From positions 22,209 to 86,208 of the forward strand of contig CBDCWT010000072.1 in NCBI GenBank assembly GCA_965223305.1: a stretch of DNA of 64,000 nucleotides, in the 5' to 3' direction. Below are positions 49,784 through 59,080 of this stretch, piece after piece. A model generated the notes under the pieces. It did no database searches. It was not told the DNA's origin and was given only the letters and a program-made list of their open reading frames with translations. Source of the stretch: CBDCWT01 sp965223305 (lineage in GTDB: Bacteria; Planctomycetota; Planctomycetia; Pirellulales; Pirellulaceae). Each line of letters starts with the position of its first letter. Within the stretch, counting starts at the first letter, position 1. A program made the translations under genes and the position numbers.

Positions 49784-50548
49784 CTACTGCTGGCTGTCCT
49801 TCTCTTCCTTTTTCTCTCGCATCCGTTTTCCGGTGAAGTCAATGGTACCAGTATTCCCACTGAAGTCGTATGCGAGCTTCCCCTTGATCGAGTCACCGCG
49901 AGGCTTGCCTGTATAGACGACCGTGAATTCGTTCCCGTCGTTCTCACCAGCAATCTCAAAGGTCAGTTTGTTGTCTTTGACTTTGATCTTCGTGGCATCT
50001 CGTTCTCCGAATCGGCTTACATACGCCCCCTTGATCTTCTCACCTTCCTTGGAAAACGTGACACTTGGCTCGATGACGTTACCGTCTTGTGTCTCGATTT
50101 TGAGTTGCCACTTCCCCAGGACATCGATCAGCTCCGTCGAGCGCTTTGCTTCCCATTCGAATTCGCGATCACCGCGATCAGACGAAAATGCGATGGTGCC
50201 TTTGATTGAATCTTCGCTGACTTTACCTCGATAGTTTGCGGTAAATCGACGGTCGCCCGCATCGCGCTTGTATTGGAACGACAGTTTATCGCCGTCCATT
50301 TTGACGTCGGCGATCTTAATCTCTTGTTGGCGCGATTTGTACGTCCCAGTGATTTTGTCGCCGTCCATCCTCAACCGGAGCACGAATTCCCGTTTGTTGT
50401 CATTGAACGTCCTCTCCCACTTCCAGGTGCCGGAAGGATCCACCTTCTTGACGACTTTCTTTTCGTCCCCTTCTGCACCTAGCAACAGCGACTCGGCCGC
50501 GAGCACCAAGAAAACAACTGGTAGCCACAACGAGCTCGATCGACGCAT
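49784..50548 (-). CDS. Secreted hypothetical protein with duplicated beta domain
   Basis: 254 residues from ATG 50548 (GGAGGAAG upstream) with a signal peptide (SLWLPVVFLVLAAESLLLGAEG). Two similar halves each begin with a G-x-W strand: GTWKWERTFNDNKREFVLRLRMDGDKITGTYKSR and GKWQLKIETQDGNVIEPSVTFSKEGEKIKGAYVSR. Each then has an IK(I/V)xDxK(M)xxxKLxF strand and a GKxxxDSIKG ending. This suggests a duplicated lipocalin- or DUF-like beta barrel. Highly charged Lys/Glu tail. Function unknown. Confidence 0.8.
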   Translation of the reverse strand: MRRSSSLWLPVVFLVLAAESLLLGAEGDEKKVVKKVDPSGTWKWERTFNDNKREFVLRLRMDGDKITGTYKSRQQEIKIADVKMDGDKLSFQYKRDAGDRRFTANYRGKVSEDSIKGTIAFSSDRGDREFEWEAKRSTELIDVLGKWQLKIETQDGNVIEPSVTFSKEGEKIKGAYVSRFGERDATKIKVKDNKLTFEIAGENDGNEFTVVYTGKPRGDSIKGKLAYDFSGNTGTIDFTGKRMREKKEEKDSQQ

Positions 50549-50727
50549 GATACTTCCTCCCAACATGAGGCTGAATAGAATCGGGGCACGCACCAGGAAC
50601 GATTTCCCAGGACGAGATTCTATCACGTCCCGCAGACGGAGACAGTAGCAGGCTCACTCCGTGAGCCGTCCGCCCGCAGCGTCCACGGGTTTGAATGACG
50701 AGCAGACTCTGAGATTATCCGTCAACG

Positions 50728-51205
50728 CTCGGGAGGGCGAGCTGAAGCATTGACTGGACGGCAACAACGGCGGAATGCTCCTCACATCCACTGCAACAGT
50801 TGTGTAAGACGCTCGGGAGGGCGAGGCTCCTGCCGAGCCGGAAACACATAGGAGTGCCGGCTACAGGCGGGAACCGTGGGCTAACGCCCAGCGGCTGATT
50901 GGGATCGTAGCCGAACTCGCCAGAGTTTGGCGGACATGATGTACAGGATAGAGTAGATAGCTCCACGGCACACCCACCGCACCATCCGTGTAAGACGCTC
51001 GGGAGGGCGAGGCTCCTGCCGAGCCGGAAAGCACATGGGAGTGCCGGCTACAGGCGGGAACCGTGGGCTAACGCCCAGCGGCTGATTGGATCGTAGCCGA
51101 ACTCGCCAGAGTTTGGCGGACCGCGTCAATCGTTCGGGAGGGCGAGGCTCCTGCCGAGCCGCAGGAGCAGGAGCAGAAGCAGGAGCAGGAAAAAGGGAGC
51201 AGGAG
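50728..51205. repeat. Dispersed-repeat cluster and GCAGGA microsatellite
   Basis: Three copies of GGGAGGGCGAGGCTCCTGCC (about 50815, 51001 and 51129), two of them followed by CCGTGGGCTAACGCCCAGCG and GCCGAACTCGCCAGAGTTTG (period about 186). After this comes a degenerate GCAGGA run at about 51161-51205. No gene in 50549-51317. Confidence 0.8.
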
Positions 51206-51317
51206 GTATCGCTCTAGCGCCCGACCGTGAGCGGTTACTCATTCGGTAGGACGGTCTTTCCGGGTCGAGATCGCAAGCGTATTTACCAGACAATCAACTT
51301 GCGCCTCGGAAACGAGG

Positions 51318-53630
51318 CTACTGGTTAGCTCCCAGAGGCTCAATCGATCGGATGACATACCAACTCATCCCCTTTGCGGGAACTTTAACCTCGAGTTCGA
51401 TTGTGTAGTCTCTCGCCAGCTCAAACACGACTGCTGCGCCGCCCGCGGCACTGACTTCCGCCTGTTTGGCGAGTCCTGTGTAGTAGAGGTTCGGCCGAAG
51501 CGTCTTGGAAACGTCTCTTCCCAACGGGTTGTAGACGCAGAGCATGCCCTTGTTCTCCAGTTTCGGGTTGGCATGTAAGACCCAATCCAAGTCACGCCCG
51601 TCGGCTCGACGACCGTGGATGATGTCGGATTCTAAGATGCCGCGGTATTGCTTGAACCAATTGACAGTGGATCTAACCATCTCACGAGTCTCGTGCGTAT
51701 CATAGATACGCGGACCACGGTAGTGGGCTTGGACACCCATGCCGAGGTTGGACAAGAGCATTAACCGGTAGTGATCGATGTGCTCATGGAGAGGTTCAAT
51801 CGTCGCAGTTGCACCACCGCCGTGGTATTCCGAAAGCGGAACGTGCATCCAACCCATGCTGGGTGTCTTCAACCAAGTGCCGTCGTAAATGTTCTGCCGG
51901 GTGTGAATGACCTGTTGGGATCGCGGCAAGGACCAGTTCACTTCGCGGTACCCCATGGAGCTCTTACTTCCGCCATTGAGGTAGTGGTAGTCTGGCTGAT
52001 TGATATAGACACCGACCGCACGCAACCCACGATAGAGCCGGCTGTTCTGGCGCCACTGCGCCCAGCGTGAGTCGTTAATTCCGCGCTGCAACGGCGGCCG
52101 CGGAGTAACATCAATGTCGCCCGGATAGGGTCCGTCGTTTTCGAACTGTGAAAAGCCGGTGCTCGAATAAAACTCACGAATCCCCCGTATCCACTTCTGA
52201 CCCCACTCTGAAGTCAACGAGGGCATGCGCCCGTGAGTCGGCTGTTGCCCATCTGGAGACACGGTCATGTGTTCTCTGCTGACGCGACGCGAAGACAGCA
52301 GTGAATAGCTACCTAACTCGATACCCTGCGCCTTCGCGTGATCGGCAACTTGTTTCCACTCGGCCAAGAATTCGGGGTCGCGGTTTTCCATGTTAAAACC
52401 ACTTCCGAACGAGAAAATAATCGCTTCGAATCCAACGTCGGCCGCTTTATCAATCGCTTGACGGGCCACCTCCGGTTTGTTTGTCAGCAAATGGTGAGTG
52501 ATTGGATTCTCGGTCACCCAGGGCGCGATCGTTCGATACATGCGTCGGTACGCCAACGAGCGACGTTCGCGACTACCGTCGTCGTAGGCGAGTTCGAATA
52601 CCCGGAAACCTTCGAAAACTCCACCCGGTCTGATTCGTTGGGCGGGTCCATACGTCGGCTCGCAAACCAGCAGGCACGGCGTCTGGAGCAAGTAGTTCAC
52701 CTGAGTCTTGTAAGTCGGATCGGTTCGCCATTGAACAACATGACGATTCGCCGGGGAAGGATGAAACCCACCGAAAGCGAAGTCAGTTTCGACGTGCAGA
52801 TAGCCAGGGTGTGGAATCGGCGCGCCCGGCCTCGACTCGATTCGGTTGGAATGCTCCACGACAGCGAGCTCCTCACTCGTATACCGATCGACCGTGATGG
52901 GCGACTCGCCCCTGTTGTGGACCGTGATCCACTTGCTCATCACCGGCACGCCATCGTAGAGCTCGTAGTGAACGCTGACGAGCGGACCGGCAACTGCCTC
53001 GTCGCCCCGTGCTGCCGCGTTCGGTGGCAACTCGTAGTCCATCCGTAGGTTGATCCCTTTGGGTGGCCAGATCGCGTCGGCCGCGGCGTGGCGAACTCGG
53101 CCCCAAGTGAATCTCTCCGCAGGCTCTCCGACTTTGATTCCGATCAAACGCATGGCCCTCGCGTCTGCCTCCATGGCGTCTAACCATGGAGGAGCGAGGT
53201 AAGCATGATTCGGCTGGCCAACTAGCCCTCCCACATCGCGTTGCTGGCCATTGATCGTCACCCGCGCCTCGGGTCGGACCGACCGCAGCATCGCCTGGCC
53301 CGACATCAAGTTGTCATAGGCCACACACGCTCCGTTGGGCGACAATCGCCAAGTCCGTCGAATGAGACCGTTTTCTAATATCAGCTCACGCCCCTCAGCC
53401 GTACGGGCCACCCGTGCTTTGTATGGAGTTGGATCGATCAGGTAGTCAGTGGTTTTCCTGGCAGCCGCCGGCTCGACTATAGGTAAGTCGTCAAGGCTCA
53501 TCAGTAGACCGGACTGTACATGCGGCGAAGCAGCCCGCGATGTGACCTCGTCAGGTGCTGCGTCTATCCCACCCGCAGAGAGTGTCAGACTGACGATTAC
53601 TGAGCGTAGGAGGTTGAGTCGGCGATTCAC
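51318..53630 (-). CDS. Exported GH36/alpha-galactosidase-like protein
   Basis: 770 residues with a signal peptide (LLRSVIVSLTLSAGGIDA). An N-terminal beta-sandwich (ELILENGLIRRTWRLSPNGACVAYDNLMSG; VHYELYDGVPVMSKWITVHN) is followed by a TIM-barrel region with GFEAIIFSFGSGFN, GIELGSYSLLSSRR, FSQFENDGPYPGDID (candidate acid/nucleophile Asp/Glu) and YINQPDYHYLNGG. A C-terminal beta domain ends the protein. This order resembles GH36/GH27-type alpha-galactosidases. The identity of the catalytic pair and the sugar are not established. Confidence 0.65.
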   Translation of the reverse strand: MNRRLNLLRSVIVSLTLSAGGIDAAPDEVTSRAASPHVQSGLLMSLDDLPIVEPAAARKTTDYLIDPTPYKARVARTAEGRELILENGLIRRTWRLSPNGACVAYDNLMSGQAMLRSVRPEARVTINGQQRDVGGLVGQPNHAYLAPPWLDAMEADARAMRLIGIKVGEPAERFTWGRVRHAAADAIWPPKGINLRMDYELPPNAAARGDEAVAGPLVSVHYELYDGVPVMSKWITVHNRGESPITVDRYTSEELAVVEHSNRIESRPGAPIPHPGYLHVETDFAFGGFHPSPANRHVVQWRTDPTYKTQVNYLLQTPCLLVCEPTYGPAQRIRPGGVFEGFRVFELAYDDGSRERRSLAYRRMYRTIAPWVTENPITHHLLTNKPEVARQAIDKAADVGFEAIIFSFGSGFNMENRDPEFLAEWKQVADHAKAQGIELGSYSLLSSRRVSREHMTVSPDGQQPTHGRMPSLTSEWGQKWIRGIREFYSSTGFSQFENDGPYPGDIDVTPRPPLQRGINDSRWAQWRQNSRLYRGLRAVGVYINQPDYHYLNGGSKSSMGYREVNWSLPRSQQVIHTRQNIYDGTWLKTPSMGWMHVPLSEYHGGGATATIEPLHEHIDHYRLMLLSNLGMGVQAHYRGPRIYDTHETREMVRSTVNWFKQYRGILESDIIHGRRADGRDLDWVLHANPKLENKGMLCVYNPLGRDVSKTLRPNLYYTGLAKQAEVSAAGGAAVVFELARDYTIELEVKVPAKGMSWYVIRSIEPLGANQ

Positions 53631-53706
53631 TGAAATTGGCTTCCCGTAAGAGGTGATCGAACGTCACGTGCTGTCCCGAGCCACTAGGGTAGCGACTCCC
53701 CAGGTG

Positions 53707-53736
53707 CTCTCTCCCCCAGCCTGCTGGGGGAGAGAG
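53707..53736. repeat. 13-bp perfect hairpin (CTCTCTCCCCCAG)
   Basis: CTCTCTCCCCCAG (53707-53719), loop CCTG, CTGGGGGAGAGAG (53724-53736), without a T-tract. It resembles the palindromic cores of the other dispersed repeats. The gap 53631-54004 otherwise shows no gene. Confidence 0.7.
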
Positions 53737-54004
53737 TCAGAGAGAGGGGGCTTTGAGACAAAGCCCAGCCTAATCTTTTTCATGCCTGACGTCTGGCCCA
53801 TCGATTCTTCGGGCATCCCAGCAAACGGCCAGAATCACCGAGACGGCCACGACGCCCTGGAATCTCCATACTCCTTGTGAGAATCAGGGGCTAGGCGAGT
53901 ACAATGGCGAAAACGGTCGGTCGACCGCCCAAACCCGAACGTTCTGCGTAGTGGCCCATTAAGGACCAACGCGTTGAACCTCATGTGCGTTGCGGAGCCA
54001 AGTC

Positions 54005-54808
54005 ATGCCAGACAGATCACAACTCATACAGGCCCTCAACACCGGCGATGCAGAGATGTTAAGCACGTGGAGCGCTTCGGACATAGACCAGAGCGTGCTC
54101 ACGGATGAGTCGGTGCAGACCGCGCTGATGTGCGCGGCAGAGCAGGTCGTCTTTCACCGGCCAAACTACCGCAAGGCCATAGAGCAGGTTGTCGAGCTTG
54201 GAGCGGCGTGTGACATCTGGACGGCGGCGCGGGCAGGGCTGGTCGACTACGTTAAGCGACTGCTTGCTGAACAACCGGCACTGCTGGAGGCTTTGGATGG
54301 TCGTGGACGAACGCCGCTGCAGAGGGCCGCGTTAGTATATGGCGCCTGCCGAGAGTGCGAAGAAGTCGCAGATTTTCTTATCGCCGAGGGCGCAGCGGTC
54401 GATGTCTTCACCGCCGCCACGTTTTGCCTGCCCGACATCGTGCATCGAGAGCTCCAGCGGACGCCGGATGTGGTCTCGGCACGCTGCCAGGGCTCGACGC
54501 CGCTCAATTGGGCCGTTCGTCCCCGCCGGAACGCCGCGGATGCACCGCAGGTTTGCAAGGCGCTGCTCGATGCCGGGGCCAAAATAGACGATCGCGACGA
54601 AGACGAATCAGGCATGACACCACTACATCACGCCGCCGAGTGGGGAGCACCCATCTGCTTGAAGCTGGCCGATCTGTTGCTGGAGGCGGGAGCCGATGTC
54701 AATTGCATCGACGATCAAGGCTGGACGCCGCTAGACTATGCAAAAGACAGAGGGCGAAAAGAGATGGTCGCCCACCTCACAGCACACGGAGGCCTCGGCA
54801 AGGCGTAA
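54005..54808 (+). CDS. Ankyrin-repeat protein
   Basis: 267 residues from ATG 54005 (GGAG at 53994). It contains ankyrin helices such as GRGRTPLQRAALVYGACRECEEVADFLIAEGAAVD, SGMTPLHHAAEWGAPICLKLADLLLEAGADVN and QGWTPLDYAKDRGRKEMVAHLTAHGG. The first repeats are degenerate (GAACDIWTAARAGLVDYVKRLLAEQPALLEALD), resembling the gene at 6958. No signal peptide. Partner unknown. Confidence 0.85.
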   Translation: MPDRSQLIQALNTGDAEMLSTWSASDIDQSVLTDESVQTALMCAAEQVVFHRPNYRKAIEQVVELGAACDIWTAARAGLVDYVKRLLAEQPALLEALDGRGRTPLQRAALVYGACRECEEVADFLIAEGAAVDVFTAATFCLPDIVHRELQRTPDVVSARCQGSTPLNWAVRPRRNAADAPQVCKALLDAGAKIDDRDEDESGMTPLHHAAEWGAPICLKLADLLLEAGADVNCIDDQGWTPLDYAKDRGRKEMVAHLTAHGGLGKA

Positions 54809-54871
54809 AGGCAGCATCACTGAACGGTCGGATCGGGACATACCCGGCGCAAGGGCGCACAGCGCGGCGCA

Positions 54872-54975
54872 AGTCCCCTTCTCCCCGCTGGGGAGAAGGT
54901 GGCCGAAGGCCGGATGAGGGGGCGAGCCAGAGTGAAAAACCTGCGCACGGCGCCAAGACTTTGACTACTAGTAGC
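54872..54975 (+). repeat. Dispersed repeat, copy 3 of 3
   Basis: Same unit as 12431-12535, including GGTGGCCGAAGGCCGGATGA and a GTGAAAAMCTTGCGCACGGC-like segment. It lies in the short gap before the sulfatase gene. Confidence 0.75.
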
Positions 54976-55029
54976 ACGGACCACCCCGACGCCAAGAACC
55001 CTCGTGCTGTTCGCCGAGGAGAGTATGTG

Positions 55030-56643
55030 ATGAAACACAGAAGCGCCACGCTGTTGATCAATCTCCTACTAGCCAGTGCCCTGGCGGCGGCTGAGCGCCG
55101 CCCCAACATTCTGATCGCGATCTCCGATGACCAGTCGTATCCGCATGCCTCCGCGTACGGTTTCGAGGCGATCAGCACCCCGGCGTTCGATCGCGTGGCC
55201 ACGATGGGATTGCTGTTCAGCAACGCATTCACTCCTGCCCCCGGTTGCAGCCCGATGCGCGCGGCCTTCTTAACAGGACGGAATATTTGGCAGATTGAAC
55301 ATGCGGGCACCCACGCCAGTTTGTTCCCCCAGAAGTATGAGGGCTTTCAGGATCGGCTGGAGCAGGCCGGCTATGTTGTCGGCTATACCGGGAAGGGCTG
55401 GGGACCGGGAAACTGGGAAGACAGCAATCGCGAGCGAAATCCAGCCGGACCCGCTTTCTCGCGCATTACGCTGGAGGCTCCGGCTGGCATTCGCAATACG
55501 GACTATGCCGCGAATTTCGCCGAGTTTCTCCAGAACAAACCCAAGCACAAGCCGTTCAGCTTCTGGTTCGGAGCCAGCGAGCCGCACCGCCGCTTCGAGC
55601 AAGGAATTGGTCGCAAGAATGGCCTCGACCCCGCTCTCGTGCAGGTCCCGCCGTTCCTACCGGATACTCCTGAGATACGAGACGACCTGCTGGACTATTG
55701 CTTTGAAATTCAGTGGTTCGACTCCCATCTCGGTCGCATGCTCGATTTACTTGAGAAGTCGGGTGACTTGCAGAATACGCTGGTGATTGTGACAAGCGAC
55801 AACGGGATGGCCTTTCCCCGGGCCAAAGCCAACGTCTACGAGTACGGAATTCACATGCCATTGGCCGTTTGTTGGCCGGTCCAAGCGGTGAAAGGAAGAA
55901 CGACCGAAGAACTGGTCAACCTGATCGATCTGACAGCGACGATCTACGAAGTCACCGGTGTTGAGCCGCCGGCCGAACACCCCTTGGCCGGTCGCAGCCT
56001 GGTTCCCATCCTGGCCGGCAAAGGAGATGGCTTCGCCGTTCCCAACCGCGACGCTGTCTACTCGGGCCGCGAGCGACATTCGTCGGCGCGTTTTCATTCG
56101 CTGGGCTATCCGCAGCGGTGCATTCGGACCCAGGACTTTCTCTTCATCCGCAACTTTCGCCCCGAACGCTGGCCTGCCGGTGCACCTCAGAAGTATGGGA
56201 CGGGCAGCTATCCGCTCCCTGCAGAAGTGACTGGGATGCGGCTTGGTCCGATGCACGGTGGCTACCACGACATCGACGCCTGCCCAACCCTCACTTTCTT
56301 GATTGACCGCCGAAACGTAGAGGGCATCGGCAAGTACTTCCACCTGGCAGTAGACCGGCGACCGGCTGAGGAGTTATACGACATCCGCACCGATACCGGA
56401 TGCCTGAGGAATCTTGCCGAAGATCCTGCTTACGCCGCAGTCAAGAATCGACTGTCACAGCGTCTGCTGAGCTACCTGCGAGAAACGCAGGACGAGCGAG
56501 TTGTTGGTCGCGATCACGGCGATGTCTGGGAAACCTATCCCCGCTACAGCCCTTTGCGGTGGTTTCCTGTACCTCCCTGGGCGGAGGCGGCACCAGATCA
56601 AGTGCCGCGACAGCCGTGGCTGGAACAACGACGCCCAGAGTGA
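55030..56643 (+). CDS. Exported sulfatase
   Basis: 537 residues from ATG 55030 (GAGGAGAG upstream) with a signal peptide (ATLLINLLLASALAAA). Hydrolyses sulfate esters. The metal site is in ILIAISDDQSYPHASAYG, the formylglycine motif is C-S-P-M-R (GCSPMRAAFLTGR) and a catalytic Lys is in GYTGKGWGPG. A late metal site is VIVTSDNGMAFP. The fourth motif position is Met rather than the usual Ser/Ala, but CxPxR is kept, so the anaerobic or FGE-type maturase should recognise it. Likely removes sulfate from algal polysaccharide. Confidence 0.92.
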   Translation: MKHRSATLLINLLLASALAAAERRPNILIAISDDQSYPHASAYGFEAISTPAFDRVATMGLLFSNAFTPAPGCSPMRAAFLTGRNIWQIEHAGTHASLFPQKYEGFQDRLEQAGYVVGYTGKGWGPGNWEDSNRERNPAGPAFSRITLEAPAGIRNTDYAANFAEFLQNKPKHKPFSFWFGASEPHRRFEQGIGRKNGLDPALVQVPPFLPDTPEIRDDLLDYCFEIQWFDSHLGRMLDLLEKSGDLQNTLVIVTSDNGMAFPRAKANVYEYGIHMPLAVCWPVQAVKGRTTEELVNLIDLTATIYEVTGVEPPAEHPLAGRSLVPILAGKGDGFAVPNRDAVYSGRERHSSARFHSLGYPQRCIRTQDFLFIRNFRPERWPAGAPQKYGTGSYPLPAEVTGMRLGPMHGGYHDIDACPTLTFLIDRRNVEGIGKYFHLAVDRRPAEELYDIRTDTGCLRNLAEDPAYAAVKNRLSQRLLSYLRETQDERVVGRDHGDVWETYPRYSPLRWFPVPPWAEAAPDQVPRQPWLEQRRPE

Positions 56644-56781
56644 ACGGTGGCGGGGGCTCTGCATCGTTGCTTGCGCCTTCGGCTCGGCAGGAGCCTCGCC
56701 CTCCCGAGCGTCTTACACAAACTGTTGCACTGGACGTGATGGGCATTCCGCCGTTGGTTGCCATCCACTCAATCCTGTCGA

Positions 56782-58689
56782 TCATGTTGATCCTGTCTTG
56801 TGTTTTTTGACAGGATTTACAGGATCAACAGGATGGCTCTTTGCTCTGGCACGACTTCGTGGAGCCAAATTTAACAGGATTGGCAAATCGGCGCTCCACC
56901 AAACTCTGGCGAGTTCGGCTACGATCCAAATCAGCCGCTGGGCGTTAGCCCACGGTTTCCACTCGTAACTGTAGCAGGCACACTCCGTGTGCCGTCCGCC
57001 AGAAGCAGAGTAAACGCTCCTCCAACAAAAGTGCAAAACTTCTTCGCCACCAGCTTTGCTAGCTTTCTTCGCAAAAAGGGGGAAGTTGATGCGGTACACG
57101 ACTCGAATCTGATTGGGCTCGATCACGACACGAGCGATCAATGTACGGAGGATTTCTCTCTTTGTTGTCCAGTCCGCGGCATCCAGATTAGAGCTGACGC
57201 TGTCTGCAAAGCTGTCCAAACATGCCAACGCTTCGCGCAAAGTTGTTTGCTCGCGCGTCTCGGTCTGAAGATCGGACAGTTGCGTTTCGAGGTCATTCAG
57301 TCGCTTCCTTGCTCGTTCGATCCTCGGGTCGAACTCCTTACGTGTCAGGACCCCATCTGAATACGCATCGATTAGTCGATTGACGGTCTGCTGTGCGTTG
57401 GAGATTTGCTTCTTCAGCGATCGTTCACTGGAAGAACTTGCTGGCGTCGATAAACGCCGTTTGTATTCCTTGCGAAGCAGCTTCGGATTGCGCAGTAGCT
57501 CGCAGGCATCCTCCCAGACAGCGAGGTCGAGTTTGTCGGTGCGTATCTGTTTGTTCTGACAAACTCGCTTGCCGCCGAAACGATAGGCATCCGTCCCGAC
57601 ACATCGATAGTAGGCGTAAGGAACCTTCCCCTTGGCTGCGCTGCGGCTGACCCTCTTGCCATAGTATGCGTAGCCGCAGCACTCGCACTCCAAGAGGCCT
57701 TGTAAAAGGTAACGAGCACCGCGTTTGCGTTCGCGACCTCGCTGACGATTATCAGCAAGTTGCTGATCGACAGCAGCGAACAGTTCTTCTGAGACAATCG
57801 CTGGCACAGCGATGACGATCTGTTCAGAGGGATCGGTATCGTATGTCGAGCCCGTTCGTCGTGGCGTCTTGGTGCGACCACGTTGAGTCCGTAGCTGCCG
57901 TCGACGCGGGCCGTAGCGAGTCTTTCCGAATGCCGCTGAGCCTTTATATGCAGGGTTTTTGAGAATCCCCCAAATGGTTGTGCGATCCCACCATGACTTG
58001 CCCCTGGGAGATGGAATCTGTTTCGCATCCAGGCGGCGTTTCACCTCCCCGATGGATATTCGGTCACGACCGACCCACTCGAAGATCAGTTTTACAACAG
58101 AGGATTGCTCTTCGTTGATCTGATACGACGCGGCGCCACCACCATCCCGCTTGGAGATATAACGGTAACCATACGGTGCGTTTGAAAGGACGTTGACACT
58201 TCCTCGAGTCGCCGCATGACGCTTGCCACGACGGCTGCGTTCCATGATCTTGGCGCGCTCGTACTCGGCAAACATCCCTTGCATCTGCAACAGCAAGTCT
58301 TCCTCTGGACTGACACCGATTGCGCGGTTGAGGAATTCGATCTCGACACCATGCTTCGCCAGTTCGTCCACCAGCAACACTTGATATGCGTAACGTCGGG
58401 CGAGTCGATCCGGCGAGTGGACATAGAGTTTCTGGAAGCCACCGACATACGCTATGTCGCGTAACTGTTCAAGCGCTGGTCGTTTCAATGTTGAGCCGCT
58501 TACTCCGTCATCAAGAAAGCACAGCTCATCGTCGAGTGTATGACCGTCATGTTCAACACGCTCGCGAAGTGCGGTCACTTGGCTTTCGATCGTTTGCTCC
58601 TGAGCCTGTTGATCTGACGAGACGCGGGCGTAGATTGCCACGCGACTTACTGAAGCTACGGACGCGTCAGCTGCGGAACGAGTTGTCAT
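56782..58689 (-). CDS. Large serine recombinase (copy 2, undeleted)
   Basis: Resolvase catalytic domain (Ser in YARVSSDQQ; residues about 15-165). The DNA-binding 'recombinase' domain is complete (VKLIFEWVGRDRISIGEVKRRLDAKQIPSPRG...WDRTTIWGILKNPAYKG, about 200-300). Then come the zinc ribbon (CECCGYAYYGKRV...YYRC...RVCQN) and a coiled coil (SLKKQISNAQQTVNRLIDAYSDGVLTRKEF). The element-encoded part ends at HFCWRS within the terminal repeat. The last 77 residues to 56782 are translated repeat DNA, since the element has no stop codon. Likely drives excision/integration of both copies. Confidence 0.9.
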   Translation of the reverse strand: MTTRSAADASVASVSRVAIYARVSSDQQAQEQTIESQVTALRERVEHDGHTLDDELCFLDDGVSGSTLKRPALEQLRDIAYVGGFQKLYVHSPDRLARRYAYQVLLVDELAKHGVEIEFLNRAIGVSPEEDLLLQMQGMFAEYERAKIMERSRRGKRHAATRGSVNVLSNAPYGYRYISKRDGGGAASYQINEEQSSVVKLIFEWVGRDRISIGEVKRRLDAKQIPSPRGKSWWDRTTIWGILKNPAYKGSAAFGKTRYGPRRRQLRTQRGRTKTPRRTGSTYDTDPSEQIVIAVPAIVSEELFAAVDQQLADNRQRGRERKRGARYLLQGLLECECCGYAYYGKRVSRSAAKGKVPYAYYRCVGTDAYRFGGKRVCQNKQIRTDKLDLAVWEDACELLRNPKLLRKEYKRRLSTPASSSSERSLKKQISNAQQTVNRLIDAYSDGVLTRKEFDPRIERARKRLNDLETQLSDLQTETREQTTLREALACLDSFADSVSSNLDAADWTTKREILRTLIARVVIEPNQIRVVYRINFPLFAKKASKAGGEEVLHFCWRSVYSASGGRHTECACYSYEWKPWANAQRLIWIVAELARVWWSADLPILLNLAPRSRARAKSHPVDPVNPVKKHKTGST

Positions 58690-59080
58690 GCTGCACGCCT
58701 CCTCGCACCATCCACCCCAGCCGGAAGATGTCTAGCCGCGCTTATCGTTGTGTGATTTGTCATTGCCGAGTTCGTTGAAGCTTCCTGCGAGTCGATCACT
58801 CCCTTGCAGACGAGGTCGAAAGTTTGGGCAAGCAGTTGATGTTCAATTCGAGTCGGCTCGAATTCCCTTGCTACGACTGCTGTGACATCATTGCGAGCAT
58901 GATTCCGTGGTCCATCCATGTGATTGCTCCCGGCACAAGGGCTTGCTTACGCGCCGCAACCCGAAGCTGAGATTCCAGTTACGGCGGTGTCCAGCCTTCG
59001 CCATAACATGGCCGAAGACTCTTTCTCGGGATCAACCTATCGAACAAACCGCCCGTGTTTGCAATATCGTTGGAGGAGCG
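57015..59080 (-). mobile_element. Serine-recombinase transposable element, copy 2 (2066 bp, undeleted)
   Basis: Same element as 27532-29305, inverted. Ends are CGCTCCTCCAACAAAAGTGC (57015 on) and TGCAATATCGTTGGAGGAGCG (to 59080). It differs from copy 1 by the 291 bases missing there, one 1-base indel and a few substitutions. Read in recombinase orientation, the upstream flank is GGTGTGGT next to the end, like GGTGTAGT at copy 1. It sits inside unit 1 of the 358-bp tandem array. Confidence 0.88.
58686..58919 (-). CDS. Small protein upstream of the serine recombinase (copy 2)
   Basis: 77 residues, identical to the protein at 27692 except one Thr-to-Ile change, and overlapping the recombinase start by ATGA. 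Conservation through two copies supports a real gene. Function unknown. Confidence 0.55.
   Translation of the reverse strand: MDGPRNHARNDVTAVVAREFEPTRIEHQLLAQTFDLVCKGVIDSQEASTNSAMTNHTTISAARHLPAGVDGARRRAA

Noticed and set aside
54355..55029. Upstream extension of the sulfatase frame by over 220 codons
   Set aside because: It overlaps the ankyrin gene in another frame and a dispersed repeat. ATG 55030 has GAGGAGAG and a signal peptide.
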